A stretch of DNA of 64,000 bases. Origin: Legionella worsleiensis (GTDB lineage: Bacteria > Pseudomonadota > Gammaproteobacteria > Legionellales > Legionellaceae). The stretch lies in the NCBI RefSeq assembly GCF_001467535.1, contig NZ_LNZC01000012.1, positions 264,046 to 328,045 of the forward strand, given 5' to 3'. Under the pieces are notes generated by a model that saw only the letters and a program-made list of their open reading frames with translations, did not search any database and was not told the DNA's origin. This document shows, piece by piece, positions 52,981 through 62,015 of this stretch (position 1 is its first letter; each line of letters begins with the position of its first letter). Made by a program: the position numbers and the translations under genes.

Positions 52981-54246
52981 GTGCAAATCCATACATCATC
53001 TTTATTAATCATGCTGGTTTCATTGATTATTCTGTCTGCCTTTTTCTCTGGCGCAGAGATAGGGATGATGTCCATTAACCGTTATAAACTAAGGTACTTG
53101 GTTAAGAAAAAAAACAAACAAGCAATTCGTGTGAATCGGATGCTGGCAAGACCCGATAAATTGCTGAGTGTAGTCTTGATTGGCAATACTTTGGCAAACA
53201 TTGTTGCCTCGACAATTGCCACTTTAATAGGGCAACGATATTACGGTGATGCAGGTGTTGCAATCGCAACGGTGCTGCTGACTCTGATTATTTTGGTTTT
53301 TTCTGAAATGACCCCCAAAACTTTAGCCGCAATCAATCCACAACAAGTCGCTTTTTCCTCTTCCTTTTTCTTATATCTTTTACAATGGGTCTTGGCTCCT
53401 TTGGTTTATGTAATAAGCCTTTGTTCTAACGGTATTTTACGAGTGTTTGGTATCTCCATTAATCGAATTCAAAAGGAAGCATTAACCGGCGAGGAATTGC
53501 GATCTGTAGTACATGAGGCGGGTGGATTACTGCCAGTTGAACATAAAAGTATGTTGATTAGCTTGTTGGATCTGGAGCAGGCAACTGTTGAAGACATTAT
53601 GATTCCAAAGGCTGATATTGTAGGAATTGATTTAGAACAACCCTGGTTGCAATTATTGGAACAGCTGGAAACAGCGCAACATACACGCTTACCTATTTAT
53701 AAGGGGTCTATAGATAATCTTGTAGGAATGATTCATGCGAGAAATGTATTGAATTTAGCTTTGGAAGATAAACTGGATATTGACAGTTTATTAAATACAG
53801 CAGATAGCCCTTATTTTATCCCTGAAGCAACTCCATTAAATGTACAAATTTTAAATTTCAGAAAAATGAAGAGAAGAAGTTGTTTTGTCGTTGATGAATA
53901 TGGTGACATATTAGGCCTGGTTACTATGGAGGATATCCTCGAGGAAATCGTTGGGGAATTCACAACGGATATTGCCGCATTAAGCCGTGACATTATTCCT
54001 CAGGATGATGGCACTATCATTGTAGATGCCAGTTTAACACTCAGGCATTTAAATCGAATGATGAGTTGGAATTTACCATTAATAGGCCCAAGAACCCTAA
54101 GTGGGTTAATTATAGAATATCTAGGATATATCCCACCTTCCGATTCGTGCTTGACTATAGAAAATTATCGAATTGAAGTATTGAGGGTGAGTGATAATAC
54201 AATTAAAACGGTGAAAATGATAAAAGTAGGAAAAAAGAGAAAATAG
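52981..54246 (+). CDS. CNNM/CorC (DUF21-CBS) family membrane protein
   Basis: The 421-residue protein starts at GTG 52981 after AAGGAAA. Transmembrane segments lie near 6-24, 62-84, 92-110 and 126-148 (DUF21), followed by a CBS pair (about 190-320, with DIMIPKADIVGID and VVDEYGDILGLVT) and a CorC/HlyC C-terminal domain. Family members transport or sense Mg2+ or Co2+, but the substrate here is not determined. A structured leader precedes it. Confidence 0.9.
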   Translation: MQIHTSSLLIMLVSLIILSAFFSGAEIGMMSINRYKLRYLVKKKNKQAIRVNRMLARPDKLLSVVLIGNTLANIVASTIATLIGQRYYGDAGVAIATVLLTLIILVFSEMTPKTLAAINPQQVAFSSSFFLYLLQWVLAPLVYVISLCSNGILRVFGISINRIQKEALTGEELRSVVHEAGGLLPVEHKSMLISLLDLEQATVEDIMIPKADIVGIDLEQPWLQLLEQLETAQHTRLPIYKGSIDNLVGMIHARNVLNLALEDKLDIDSLLNTADSPYFIPEATPLNVQILNFRKMKRRSCFVVDEYGDILGLVTMEDILEEIVGEFTTDIAALSRDIIPQDDGTIIVDASLTLRHLNRMMSWNLPLIGPRTLSGLIIEYLGYIPPSDSCLTIENYRIEVLRVSDNTIKTVKMIKVGKKRK

Positions 54247-54387
54247 GCAGTTGTGCTTTCTGGTGGGCTCGTTTATGTCAATTCTAATGCATCGTATCGC
54301 AAGAAAGATTGATTGCATTGGGTCGTCTTTTAGTCTTATAGTGTTGTTCTTCCTCACTAAAATACAACTGCTTTAAAGGAATAAAAG

Positions 54388-54813
54388 ATGAAAAAAATAC
54401 TTGTGATGCTGATGGTTCTGCTTGCAGGTTCCGTTAATGCGCTACCCTATTGTTCCGGTATTCATACATGGCACAACGTTTATGCAAAAAATGGCCAATG
54501 GAAACTGACGTTACAAGCAATAAATCAAGAGGCTTCTTTTGCTGATTCCACATGCAATTCGGTTAAGGGGGCTCTCCTTGATTCTGAGTCACCGTTTGTT
54601 TATGGATTTGGATTTTCTCAAGATGCTGATTTTGATATTGCGTACACACTTACCGCCGTGCAGCAAGGGCCTGCATTTGAATCCAGAGTTTGTGTCTTTG
54701 TCATTTCCGCTAAAGGACCTGCGCAGCCTGATATTACTGCTCTTAGTTATCATGGAGCAGAGTGTGAATGGAAAAAAATACCCGGTGTAGGAGAAGATTT
54801 TTTTGTAGGTTGA
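54388..54813 (+). CDS. Small secreted protein of unknown function
   Basis: The 141-residue product starts with a good signal peptide (MKKILVMLMVLLAGSVNA) with cleavage before LPYC. The mature part has four cysteines, near residues 22, 55, 108 and 127, which could make two disulfides, and ends in DFFVG. No family is recognised. It is probably periplasmic or secreted and looks Legionella-specific. Confidence 0.7.
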   Translation: MKKILVMLMVLLAGSVNALPYCSGIHTWHNVYAKNGQWKLTLQAINQEASFADSTCNSVKGALLDSESPFVYGFGFSQDADFDIAYTLTAVQQGPAFESRVCVFVISAKGPAQPDITALSYHGAECEWKKIPGVGEDFFVG

Positions 54814-54880
54814 GGTTTAAAGCAACTAACTCATTTACCGATGATTTGTTATTAAGAATAAATCATCGGTATAGCATTTA

Positions 54881-55678
54881 TTAATGACAGTATTTGTTAA
54901 TAAAGTGAATAATTACTTTTGAAAAATTCGGGCTGCTCCATAAATTATGATGATCATAATCATCGATAGTATGTATTTTTTTAGGTTGTACTGCCGCATG
55001 AAACAGTTTTAATCCTTCTGAATAAGGTACTATCTGATCTTTGGTGCCATGCAAAATCAGTAATGGAGCATTCATTGTTGCAATGCGCTTGCTGGAGTTG
55101 TATTTATCCCAGGGCGAAATGAAGAGCCATGGATAATGATAGCGTGAGAGGTTTTCCAGAGAAGTGAAGGGTGATTGAAGAATCACAGCACAAAATCGTT
55201 TTTTATTGGCTATTTTAGTGGCAACTCCAGTACCTAAAGATTCACCGTACACGACGATTTTTTTAGGTTCTATTCCATGTTGAATTAAATAGTTCAGCCC
55301 AGCTTCTGCATCTTTGTACAAACCCTGTTCTGTTGGGCTGCCTCTATTACCGCCATAACCACGGTATTCCAATAAAAGCACACCAATACCTGAATTAATA
55401 AATTGACGAATCAACGGCATTCTATATCCAATATGACCGGCATTACCGTGTAAATAAAGTAGTGTTGGTTCATTTTTACGGGCCATTTTATACCAGGAGT
55501 GAAGTATCATATTATCTGCAGTGCGTATAGCGACAGAATGTAAGTCTTGAGCGTGGAATTTTTTTAAATTGGGTACGTGTCTATCAGGAAAATAGATTAA
55601 ATGTCTTTGAAAGACATACATGAGTAACAGGACTGTCCCAAAAATGACACTTGCGATTAAGAGTATTTGCTTTAGCAT
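54881..55678 (-). CDS. Membrane-anchored alpha/beta hydrolase (BEM46/YfhR-like)
   Basis: The preferred ATG at 55678 gives 265 residues with an N-terminal anchor (about 4-23). It has the oxyanion motif HGNAG, nucleophile elbow GESLG with S147, D214 and H243/H244 as the acid and base. A longer TTG-started frame to 55792 adds 38 residues without family match. BEM46/ABHD13-type hydrolases act on unknown ester or thioester substrates at membranes. It is transcribed after the response regulator. Confidence 0.88.
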   Translation of the reverse strand: MLKQILLIASVIFGTVLLLMYVFQRHLIYFPDRHVPNLKKFHAQDLHSVAIRTADNMILHSWYKMARKNEPTLLYLHGNAGHIGYRMPLIRQFINSGIGVLLLEYRGYGGNRGSPTEQGLYKDAEAGLNYLIQHGIEPKKIVVYGESLGTGVATKIANKKRFCAVILQSPFTSLENLSRYHYPWLFISPWDKYNSSKRIATMNAPLLILHGTKDQIVPYSEGLKLFHAAVQPKKIHTIDDYDHHNLWSSPNFSKVIIHFINKYCH

Positions 55679-55804
55679 AAAAAATTCCGCTTCGATTTGG
55701 TAAACTTTATTCTCTAGCTGGATGTATCCATAAAAATCAGCGTAGTTCTCTAAGTTTAGACCTGCCAGGCAATCTTTGGATGCGTTATGCAAAAAATCAG
55801 TTTT

Positions 55805-56530
55805 TTATTCAGTGTCGCTTTCTTTTAGAGTTACTACCCTTGGAGTAAACATATAGCCACCATTGCGTATGGTTTTAATCAGGGCGGGTTTTTTAGCATC
55901 GACTTCTATTTTTTGACGTAGTCGACTGATTTGTACATCAATTCTTCTATCAAAGGGGGTCAGGTCAGTATTTTTGGTAATTTGCAGCAAAAATTCTCTA
56001 TCTAAAACTCGTTGAGGTTGTTGGACGAAGGTTAAGAGTAAATCATACTCTCCCGCACTTAATTGCAGCTCATGGTTATTCTCACCGAAGACTTGTCTGG
56101 ATGCGGGATAGAGCCGCCAATTTGTAAACATTAATACATCTTTGCCGTGGGCAATTTTTTGTTGAGCTCTTGTAACTCTGCGAGCGATTGCTCCAATCCT
56201 TGCATGAAGTTCGCGAGGATAAAGAGGTTTGGTTATAAAATCATCAGCACCAGCTTCAAGCATTGCAATACTGGCTTCCTCGTCAAGCGAGTCGTTTATG
56301 ATAATAAGAGGAACTGGATAATTATTATAAAGTTGTTCAATGGTTGCTGGCTCATTTTTTAAAACAGACCAATGAATGAGTATGGCAGTTGGCATTCCAT
56401 GTTCTACCGGAATGGGGAAAAGGGTGGTTTGTTGAATAATATCCAGATTAAACTTGGCGAAATAATCTTTCAACTCATGACTGGCTGGTGTTGGATCAAT
56501 AATAAGCAAATAGTGGCTTTGCGACATCAA
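55805..56530 (-). CDS. OmpR-family response regulator without phospho-acceptor Asp
   Basis: The 241-residue protein has a receiver domain (about 6-118) with the conserved lysine K101 in ITKPLYPREL and a C-terminal winged helix (about 135-235, with RRIDVQISRLRQKIE and TIRNGGYMFTP). At the end of strand 3, where the phosphorylated aspartate should be, the sequence reads AILIHWSVL (H53-W54). Only one acidic residue (D12) is seen in the N-terminal pocket. It therefore looks like a phosphorylation-independent pseudo-receiver. No histidine kinase is adjacent. Confidence 0.88.
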   Translation of the reverse strand: MMSQSHYLLIIDPTPASHELKDYFAKFNLDIIQQTTLFPIPVEHGMPTAILIHWSVLKNEPATIEQLYNNYPVPLIIINDSLDEEASIAMLEAGADDFITKPLYPRELHARIGAIARRVTRAQQKIAHGKDVLMFTNWRLYPASRQVFGENNHELQLSAGEYDLLLTFVQQPQRVLDREFLLQITKNTDLTPFDRRIDVQISRLRQKIEVDAKKPALIKTIRNGGYMFTPRVVTLKESDTE

Positions 56531-56708
56531 TTTGCTCCCGAAAGTTAATTAAATTATGTTTTAATTTTGACAAGATTATCATCTTGTTGCAAATTATTTT
56601 GAATATTTATTAAGAATAGTCCAATCTGATAATTAAAGAGTTACATATTTTGAATTTCAGTGCTATTGTTAAAGTTCAAGCTTCAGGATGATGCTTGAGG
56701 AGAAATGG

Positions 56709-58157
56709 ATGACGCAAAAAATACCCGGTTTGTCGTATTGGTTTCTTACGGATGATTATCGAGCTAAAGCACAGCTAAAATATGAGCTAAAACAACTGGA
56801 AACTCGCCTGCATCAACTTTTAAAGTTTGATCAAGAACAAACCTCATGCCACCAAGAGATAACAATGTTATGCGCACATCTGGCGCAAAAGTACATGAAT
56901 TATTTAAAGTTAGTAGACCTTCATGCGCATTTTATCGATCATAAACCCTCTTATCAAACGAACACACTTAATTGGACAGAACAGTATTCGATTATTGCTA
57001 AGCTGAAACAGCGTTTATCAAAAATGGCTAATCAGAATGAGGAATGCAAATTGATTGCAGAAATCGCTTTTCTATACCGCCAATGTGCAAACCAAACTGA
57101 TATGGCTGTTTCAGGTACTGAATCTACCGATGAATTAAAACAGTTGTTCCGTTGTACTCACTTGAAAAAATGGTTCTCTTCGTTAGTGACCTATTGGAAT
57201 AGAATAGCCTGTAGAGAAGATGATTTGTCTCTTTTGTTTGATAATTGGCAGTATAATGAGTTGCAGTCAGCGCTTAATTTTTTTTCTGAGCCGCAATTAG
57301 TGAATCTGGCTAATGCATTATTTTTCTATAAGTTATTTCCAGAGAAGTTATTTGATGAATTAATTCATCCTGAAAAATTGGTATCAGTCCGCATGCGACT
57401 GGGCGTTATCCATGAGTTCATTGAATTGCTGCAACAGAAATTGTATCGAGTAGCATCACAGCATGGTTTAAAGTCCAAAATTGATTATTTATTTCACGGA
57501 GATGATCTTCCTCAGGGAATTCTTATAGATGTTGATGCCGAATATAGAGAAATTATTCAAATAGCGGTCAAAAGTTTAAAAATCAAATCTACCCCAGAAA
57601 ATGAAGAACAGATCACCATTGAGCGTTTGCATGATTTGGGTCGTGCTTATAAATATTGGTTTAATCCAAACCGATTAATTGATGCGGTCATGATATTACA
57701 ACAGCGTCTCGTTAAGTGTTCAGTTCCTGATAATGAGCGACTTTCAGTATTCCATCAAGAAATGCTTCGTCTCTACAGTCAGTTAACTACAACAAAATGT
57801 CTGGATCTTTACGGGTATTTTGCAAATAATGACAGTCGATATTTGTTGTATACGCTTTTTACTATAGTCCAGGACAAAACGCTGGATTGGCTGCCTTTGT
57901 TAACCGCATCCGAAAAGAATGCAGTAGTATGTGTCTTTAATGCGTTACGATGTGTCATGGAGGCATTGCGTGAAGAATTAAAAAACAGGCATGTAACAAC
58001 AGAACCTTATGCTTACGATTTGGAAAAAAATGGCGTAAAAGTGCGGCGGCGCAATCGAGATGCTGTACTGAGGCTTATTGCCATTTATGGACGGGCGCCA
58101 ATTACTGTAAGTGATTCATTAAAAAAATTATTCGATTTTATTGAAGATCATGATTAA
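56709..58157 (+). CDS. Orphan protein of unknown function, helical
   Basis: The ATG at 56709, 6 bases after GAGGAG (56697-56702), is preferred and gives 482 residues; two earlier ATGs at 56688 and 56691 are less well placed. No signal peptide, transmembrane segment or known motif is seen. The sequence is largely helical, with leucine- and charge-rich segments throughout. It is divergent from the atypical response regulator. An effector role is possible but not supported by a clear C-terminal signal. Confidence 0.65.
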   Translation: MTQKIPGLSYWFLTDDYRAKAQLKYELKQLETRLHQLLKFDQEQTSCHQEITMLCAHLAQKYMNYLKLVDLHAHFIDHKPSYQTNTLNWTEQYSIIAKLKQRLSKMANQNEECKLIAEIAFLYRQCANQTDMAVSGTESTDELKQLFRCTHLKKWFSSLVTYWNRIACREDDLSLLFDNWQYNELQSALNFFSEPQLVNLANALFFYKLFPEKLFDELIHPEKLVSVRMRLGVIHEFIELLQQKLYRVASQHGLKSKIDYLFHGDDLPQGILIDVDAEYREIIQIAVKSLKIKSTPENEEQITIERLHDLGRAYKYWFNPNRLIDAVMILQQRLVKCSVPDNERLSVFHQEMLRLYSQLTTTKCLDLYGYFANNDSRYLLYTLFTIVQDKTLDWLPLLTASEKNAVVCVFNALRCVMEALREELKNRHVTTEPYAYDLEKNGVKVRRRNRDAVLRLIAIYGRAPITVSDSLKKLFDFIEDHD

Positions 58158-58191
58158 ATACACACCAGAGCTTAAGACGTTGATGGGCTTT

Positions 58192-60186
58192 TCAAGGAAC
58201 TGGAAATGCCAGTTTGGCTCCATAGAAATTCTTGAGCTTTTGAGCGAGTTGAGCTGCGGGTGTTGATTGAGCAAATTCACTGTCGAGGTTATCAATCCAT
58301 TCCCCATTTTCTAGATTTTGAATCACCGGTATATAAGAATGATCATCGGGATACAAGGCGAGGATCCAATGGCCACGAATGACTCCATAGAGTTTATCTC
58401 GATTTATTTTAGTTAATTCTTTAGGTTTTATTTCGAGTTCCCCAGTTTGGGGATTGACGTTATAAATTTGATGGCCAATTTCTATCGCCTTTTTTTTGGA
58501 AAAATCTTGATTAGGATACATACCACTTTCTATAAAAAAAGTGCGTTGTGCTGGAAGTGATTTAGGGTTTAGTATTGAATTAAGTAACGAAATTCCGTCC
58601 ATAACAGATAGAGAGCGAATATTTAAGTAGTTTAACAAGGTCGGTGCTATATCTATTAATGCAACCCGTGTTTTTATTTTTGCCTTCGCCGTAATCTCTT
58701 TACCATTCTGGATTATCTTGAACGCTAATACGCTGTGGTATTGTTTGGGACTTAATATATCAGAACCATGGCCCGCACTTTTATCCAGTTCTGTGGCTGT
58801 TTTATTTTTAAAATACTCAGCCAGTCTGCTGCTTAATGAACTCTGATAATTTTGATAATTGGTTAGTCTGGAATCAGGGTAATATAAGGCTTCTCCATGA
58901 TCGCTTAAGATAACTATAAGACTGTTCGTGAAATAATTTTGTTGTTCCAGATAGTTATAAAATGAATGAAATTGCTTATCTACCCGTTGCAGTGCGCTTT
59001 GATAAAGAGTATTTCTTTTACTGAGACTAAACTCATTATTCACCTCTTCGGGTGATGATTTTGCCCAAGCATAAGGCCAATGGGGAAGGGCAAAATGAAC
59101 TGCTAAAAAGAGAGGTGTGCCATCAGATACAGGCCCTAATTCACGTTCCAGTTTGGCACTGAAAGTAGAGGGGTAATATGAAAAGAAACTGGCTCTGTTT
59201 GCATAATTGTATGGAAAGAACCAGGAGCTGATCGGCGCATTAATCAGTAAATTTCCCAGAGGAAAATCGTTAAACGAACCTAAAATAAAATCATTGATTC
59301 CTGTTTTGGGGCCAATTATTTTTTGAAATCCAAAATCTTTACCCAGGTTGTTAAATCGTCTGTCATCGGTTGCATATATCGTTTTATACCCTAACTTATT
59401 TAACTCCCAAACAATGCTCGCACTATTATTAACAGAGCTTTTGGCAACGAGGTTTTCATAGGCGTGATGATGCTTGGGATATAAACCCGTTAAAATAGAG
59501 CACCATGCTGGATAGGTTCTGGCAAGAGGACTAATAGTATTCGTAAACTGAGTGCTGTTATTTAATAATTGATACAGAAAAGGCATGTTTTTTTTATTGA
59601 TGCTTTCTGGGCTTAACGAGTCTATTCCCAGAATAAGTATATTCGGTTTTGTATTGGTCGCTGTGTTAGATTTGTGTTGTGTATAAAAGAAACTCATACC
59701 AAGAACTATGGGAAGCAGTACTGTCAAGGCAGCAAGGCTACTTCGATACAATAATCTGTTCAATACTAATAGTCCTGCACCGCATAATGAAACAAAGTAC
59801 AAAATCTGAATATACTGCTCAGGTACAGGAGGTGAAAATAATTTGCTAAACATGCTTAAGGGAAAATAGTAGGTATTTGCACTGAGAATAAGACAAACAA
59901 ATAATGACCATATACCGATAAGCCATTGTTCTTCAGGGAAATGATGCCAGGAGCGTTTTAATACCCCTGTCAATAACCACGTTTGGACAATTGATACAAT
60001 CAGGTAGAGGACTAAGTGAACACCCAATGTTCCCGCTAGTTCAAGGTAGATAGGTAAAGGAAGTTTAATTGAATTGACCAGGCTTTCTGATTGAGAATAA
60101 ACAAGAAGCAATTGCAAAACAAAAAAGCAAACATTGTATAAAAAAAAATGCCAGAAGAAGGAAAGCGCAGTTCGAGCCTGCTTCAT
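58192..60186 (-). CDS. Alkaline-phosphatase-superfamily membrane protein (sulfatase/LTA synthase-like)
   Basis: The 664-residue product has five N-terminal transmembrane segments (about 8-170) and a large periplasmic domain. The fold motifs are the metal site ILGIDSLSPESI, a nucleophile threonine in ARTYPAWCSILTGLYP, DHGEALYYPDS, and the SAGHGSDIL histidine. This fits phosphoglycerol or phosphoethanolamine transferases and related hydrolases, with the exact substrate unknown. It overlaps the DUF547 gene by 4 bp. Confidence 0.8.
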   Translation of the reverse strand: MKQARTALSFFWHFFLYNVCFFVLQLLLVYSQSESLVNSIKLPLPIYLELAGTLGVHLVLYLIVSIVQTWLLTGVLKRSWHHFPEEQWLIGIWSLFVCLILSANTYYFPLSMFSKLFSPPVPEQYIQILYFVSLCGAGLLVLNRLLYRSSLAALTVLLPIVLGMSFFYTQHKSNTATNTKPNILILGIDSLSPESINKKNMPFLYQLLNNSTQFTNTISPLARTYPAWCSILTGLYPKHHHAYENLVAKSSVNNSASIVWELNKLGYKTIYATDDRRFNNLGKDFGFQKIIGPKTGINDFILGSFNDFPLGNLLINAPISSWFFPYNYANRASFFSYYPSTFSAKLERELGPVSDGTPLFLAVHFALPHWPYAWAKSSPEEVNNEFSLSKRNTLYQSALQRVDKQFHSFYNYLEQQNYFTNSLIVILSDHGEALYYPDSRLTNYQNYQSSLSSRLAEYFKNKTATELDKSAGHGSDILSPKQYHSVLAFKIIQNGKEITAKAKIKTRVALIDIAPTLLNYLNIRSLSVMDGISLLNSILNPKSLPAQRTFFIESGMYPNQDFSKKKAIEIGHQIYNVNPQTGELEIKPKELTKINRDKLYGVIRGHWILALYPDDHSYIPVIQNLENGEWIDNLDSEFAQSTPAAQLAQKLKNFYGAKLAFPVP

Positions 60187-61040
60187 GATGTTTGAACGGC
60201 TGGACAGTTGATGTGCCAGTTATAAACGTAACTGTCTATAGTATTGATGTGTTTGAGTTGGCTAAGCAATGGTTCATGAGCAAATTGCAGTAAATGTCGG
60301 ATTACGTCATGCTTTGTACCGCCATAATCTTCTTCATACCAATCATATAATTTGGAAATAATCAGCTTTCCTTCGATTACTTGTACTCCTCTTAGTGAGT
60401 TAATGTAAGTCGATGCGGCTGCGTTTAATTGGTGCTCCAATTGAGCTCCCTGATATGCTTGTTTACTTAAATTAGATGCACCTATGGTTGCATTATTGAT
60501 TGCATAATGAGTGCGTGGATCGTTCCAAATTGGGCGAATAATTCGGTTATTAATGTCATCCAGAGATAATGTTGTTTTTTTAATTGTTAGAAGATTTGCG
60601 CCCCATGGTCCAACACTAAATAATCCAGGTGAAATATTAATCTCCTGAATACTGGCAATGGGATAGTAGCTTGCAACTGTTTGCACCGTCAGTGCATTGT
60701 ACAGGTTAATCCAATAAGCCAATTGTTCCTGGCGGTTGTAATTGTCAATGTCTACTTGTGACATTTCTTTAATGTATTCTTTTAATGTATGTAAATCGTG
60801 AGGTGTGAGATGTGCATAGTCAATGAGATTTATTCCTTCTTCATTGGTTACAATATGCTTATCTAAAAAATTTTGCCAGATTTTATGAGATATAACTTGA
60901 GTTGACAGTGGATTATTTACTTCCCATCTTGGCCAAAGACTTTTATGGAAGGACGCATGGACTATTCCTGTCATAATAAGCAACGTTATCAGAATGATAA
61001 ATTTTTTGAGCAATTTATTGGTGCAACTCAAATTAAACAT
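60183..61040 (-). CDS. DUF547 domain protein, exported
   Basis: The 285-residue protein has a signal peptide ending near VHA-SFHK. The DUF547 hallmark LAYWINLYNALTVQTV is present, and HYAINNATIGASNLSKQAY is at the second motif. In most family members I recall, that motif reads NCASxGCPNL, so two conserved cysteines appear to be replaced by Asn and Ala. Start overlaps the recR stop by 8 bp, and its stop overlaps the sulfatase-like gene by 4 bp. Function unknown; probably periplasmic. Confidence 0.85.
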   Translation of the reverse strand: MFNLSCTNKLLKKFIILITLLIMTGIVHASFHKSLWPRWEVNNPLSTQVISHKIWQNFLDKHIVTNEEGINLIDYAHLTPHDLHTLKEYIKEMSQVDIDNYNRQEQLAYWINLYNALTVQTVASYYPIASIQEINISPGLFSVGPWGANLLTIKKTTLSLDDINNRIIRPIWNDPRTHYAINNATIGASNLSKQAYQGAQLEHQLNAAASTYINSLRGVQVIEGKLIISKLYDWYEEDYGGTKHDVIRHLLQFAHEPLLSQLKHINTIDSYVYNWHINCPAVQTS

Positions 61041-61626
61041 TAATCGTGGCTCGGTTTCTTAAGGCGTTGCCTATGGTATTTCCATCTAAAAATTCTAATT
61101 CACCACCGGATGGTATGCCATGTGCCAGCTGACTAATATTTACTGACTCATTTCGTAATAATTGGTGAATGAAATGAATTGTTGTTTGACCTTCAACACT
61201 TGGACTTAATGCGACAATCACTTCTTTAATATTTTCTTGTTTAATCAGATTCTTAAGTCTGGGCAGGCCTATATCATCAGGGCCAAGTCCATCGAGTGGG
61301 GATATTTTCCCCATCAAGACAAAATACTTGCCTTGAAAAGCATTGCTTTGTTCTACAGCAGAAACATCAGCAGGGCTTTCTACAACACAAAGCAACTGAG
61401 AATCTCGTTCAGGATTTTGGCACAGTGTACACAAGGTATGTTCAGTATAATTATTGCAGCGTTGGCAATGATTGATGTAATTCATGGCCTGTTCCAGACA
61501 CGATGCGAGGTGTAAACCTCGCTGTCTTTGGTTTTGCAACAGGTGAAATACCATACGCTGAGCGGATTTGGGGCCTACGCCTGGAAGACAGCGCAGCGCT
61601 TCAACCAGGCGAGATAGTGTATCCAT
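61033..61626 (-). CDS. recR: Recombination mediator protein RecR
   Basis: The 197-residue protein has a helix-hairpin-helix (LPGVGPKSAQRM), a four-cysteine zinc finger (C54, C57, C66, C69) and a Toprim domain (CVVESPADVSAVEQ). It acts with RecO and RecF in loading RecA. It is the third gene in the dnaX-ybaB-recR order. Confidence 0.96.
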   Translation of the reverse strand: MDTLSRLVEALRCLPGVGPKSAQRMVFHLLQNQRQRGLHLASCLEQAMNYINHCQRCNNYTEHTLCTLCQNPERDSQLLCVVESPADVSAVEQSNAFQGKYFVLMGKISPLDGLGPDDIGLPRLKNLIKQENIKEVIVALSPSVEGQTTIHFIHQLLRNESVNISQLAHGIPSGGELEFLDGNTIGNALRNRATINV

Positions 61627-61634
61627 ATTCTGGT

Positions 61635-61985
61635 TTATTCCCCTTTACCGCCTGCGGCTCCGCCCATCAAATCAGTTGGAATATTAAGTCCTGCTGTTAA
61701 TTGGCTGATTTTTTCTTTGGACGCTTTTTCAATTTTACGTACCGCATCGTTGATCGCAGCTGCAACGAGATCTTCGAGCATTTCAACATCATCATCCATT
61801 AACGTGGGTTTTATTTTAACTTCGGTAACATCATGTCGGCCATTCATCTTGACGTGAACCATACCACCACCAGATTCGCCGCTGACGACCAATTGGCTTA
61901 ATTGTTGTTGTGCCTCTTGCATGCGCTGTTGCATTTTTTGCGCTTCTTTCATCAGATTACCAAGATTTTGATTAATATCCATCAC
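61635..61985 (-). CDS. ybaB: YbaB/EbfC family nucleoid-associated protein
   Basis: The 116-residue protein has the family N-terminal helix rich in Q and M ([20 protein letters not shown]) and [14 protein letters not shown]. It is a small DNA-binding protein. It lies between dnaX and recR, the conserved order. The ATG at 61985 or 61982 may be used. Confidence 0.95.
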   Translation of the reverse strand: MMDINQNLGNLMKEAQKMQQRMQEAQQQLSQLVVSGESGGGMVHVKMNGRHDVTEVKIKPTLMDDDVEMLEDLVAAAINDAVRKIEKASKEKISQLTAGLNIPTDLMGGAAGGKGE

Positions 61986-62015
61986 TGCCTCGTTTTTTTA
62001 GGGTTAGTTAGACTA

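Noticed and set aside
55679..55792. TTG-started N-terminal extension of the alpha/beta hydrolase
   Set aside because: It would place 38 polar residues before the membrane anchor, and the ATG at 55678 fits the family.
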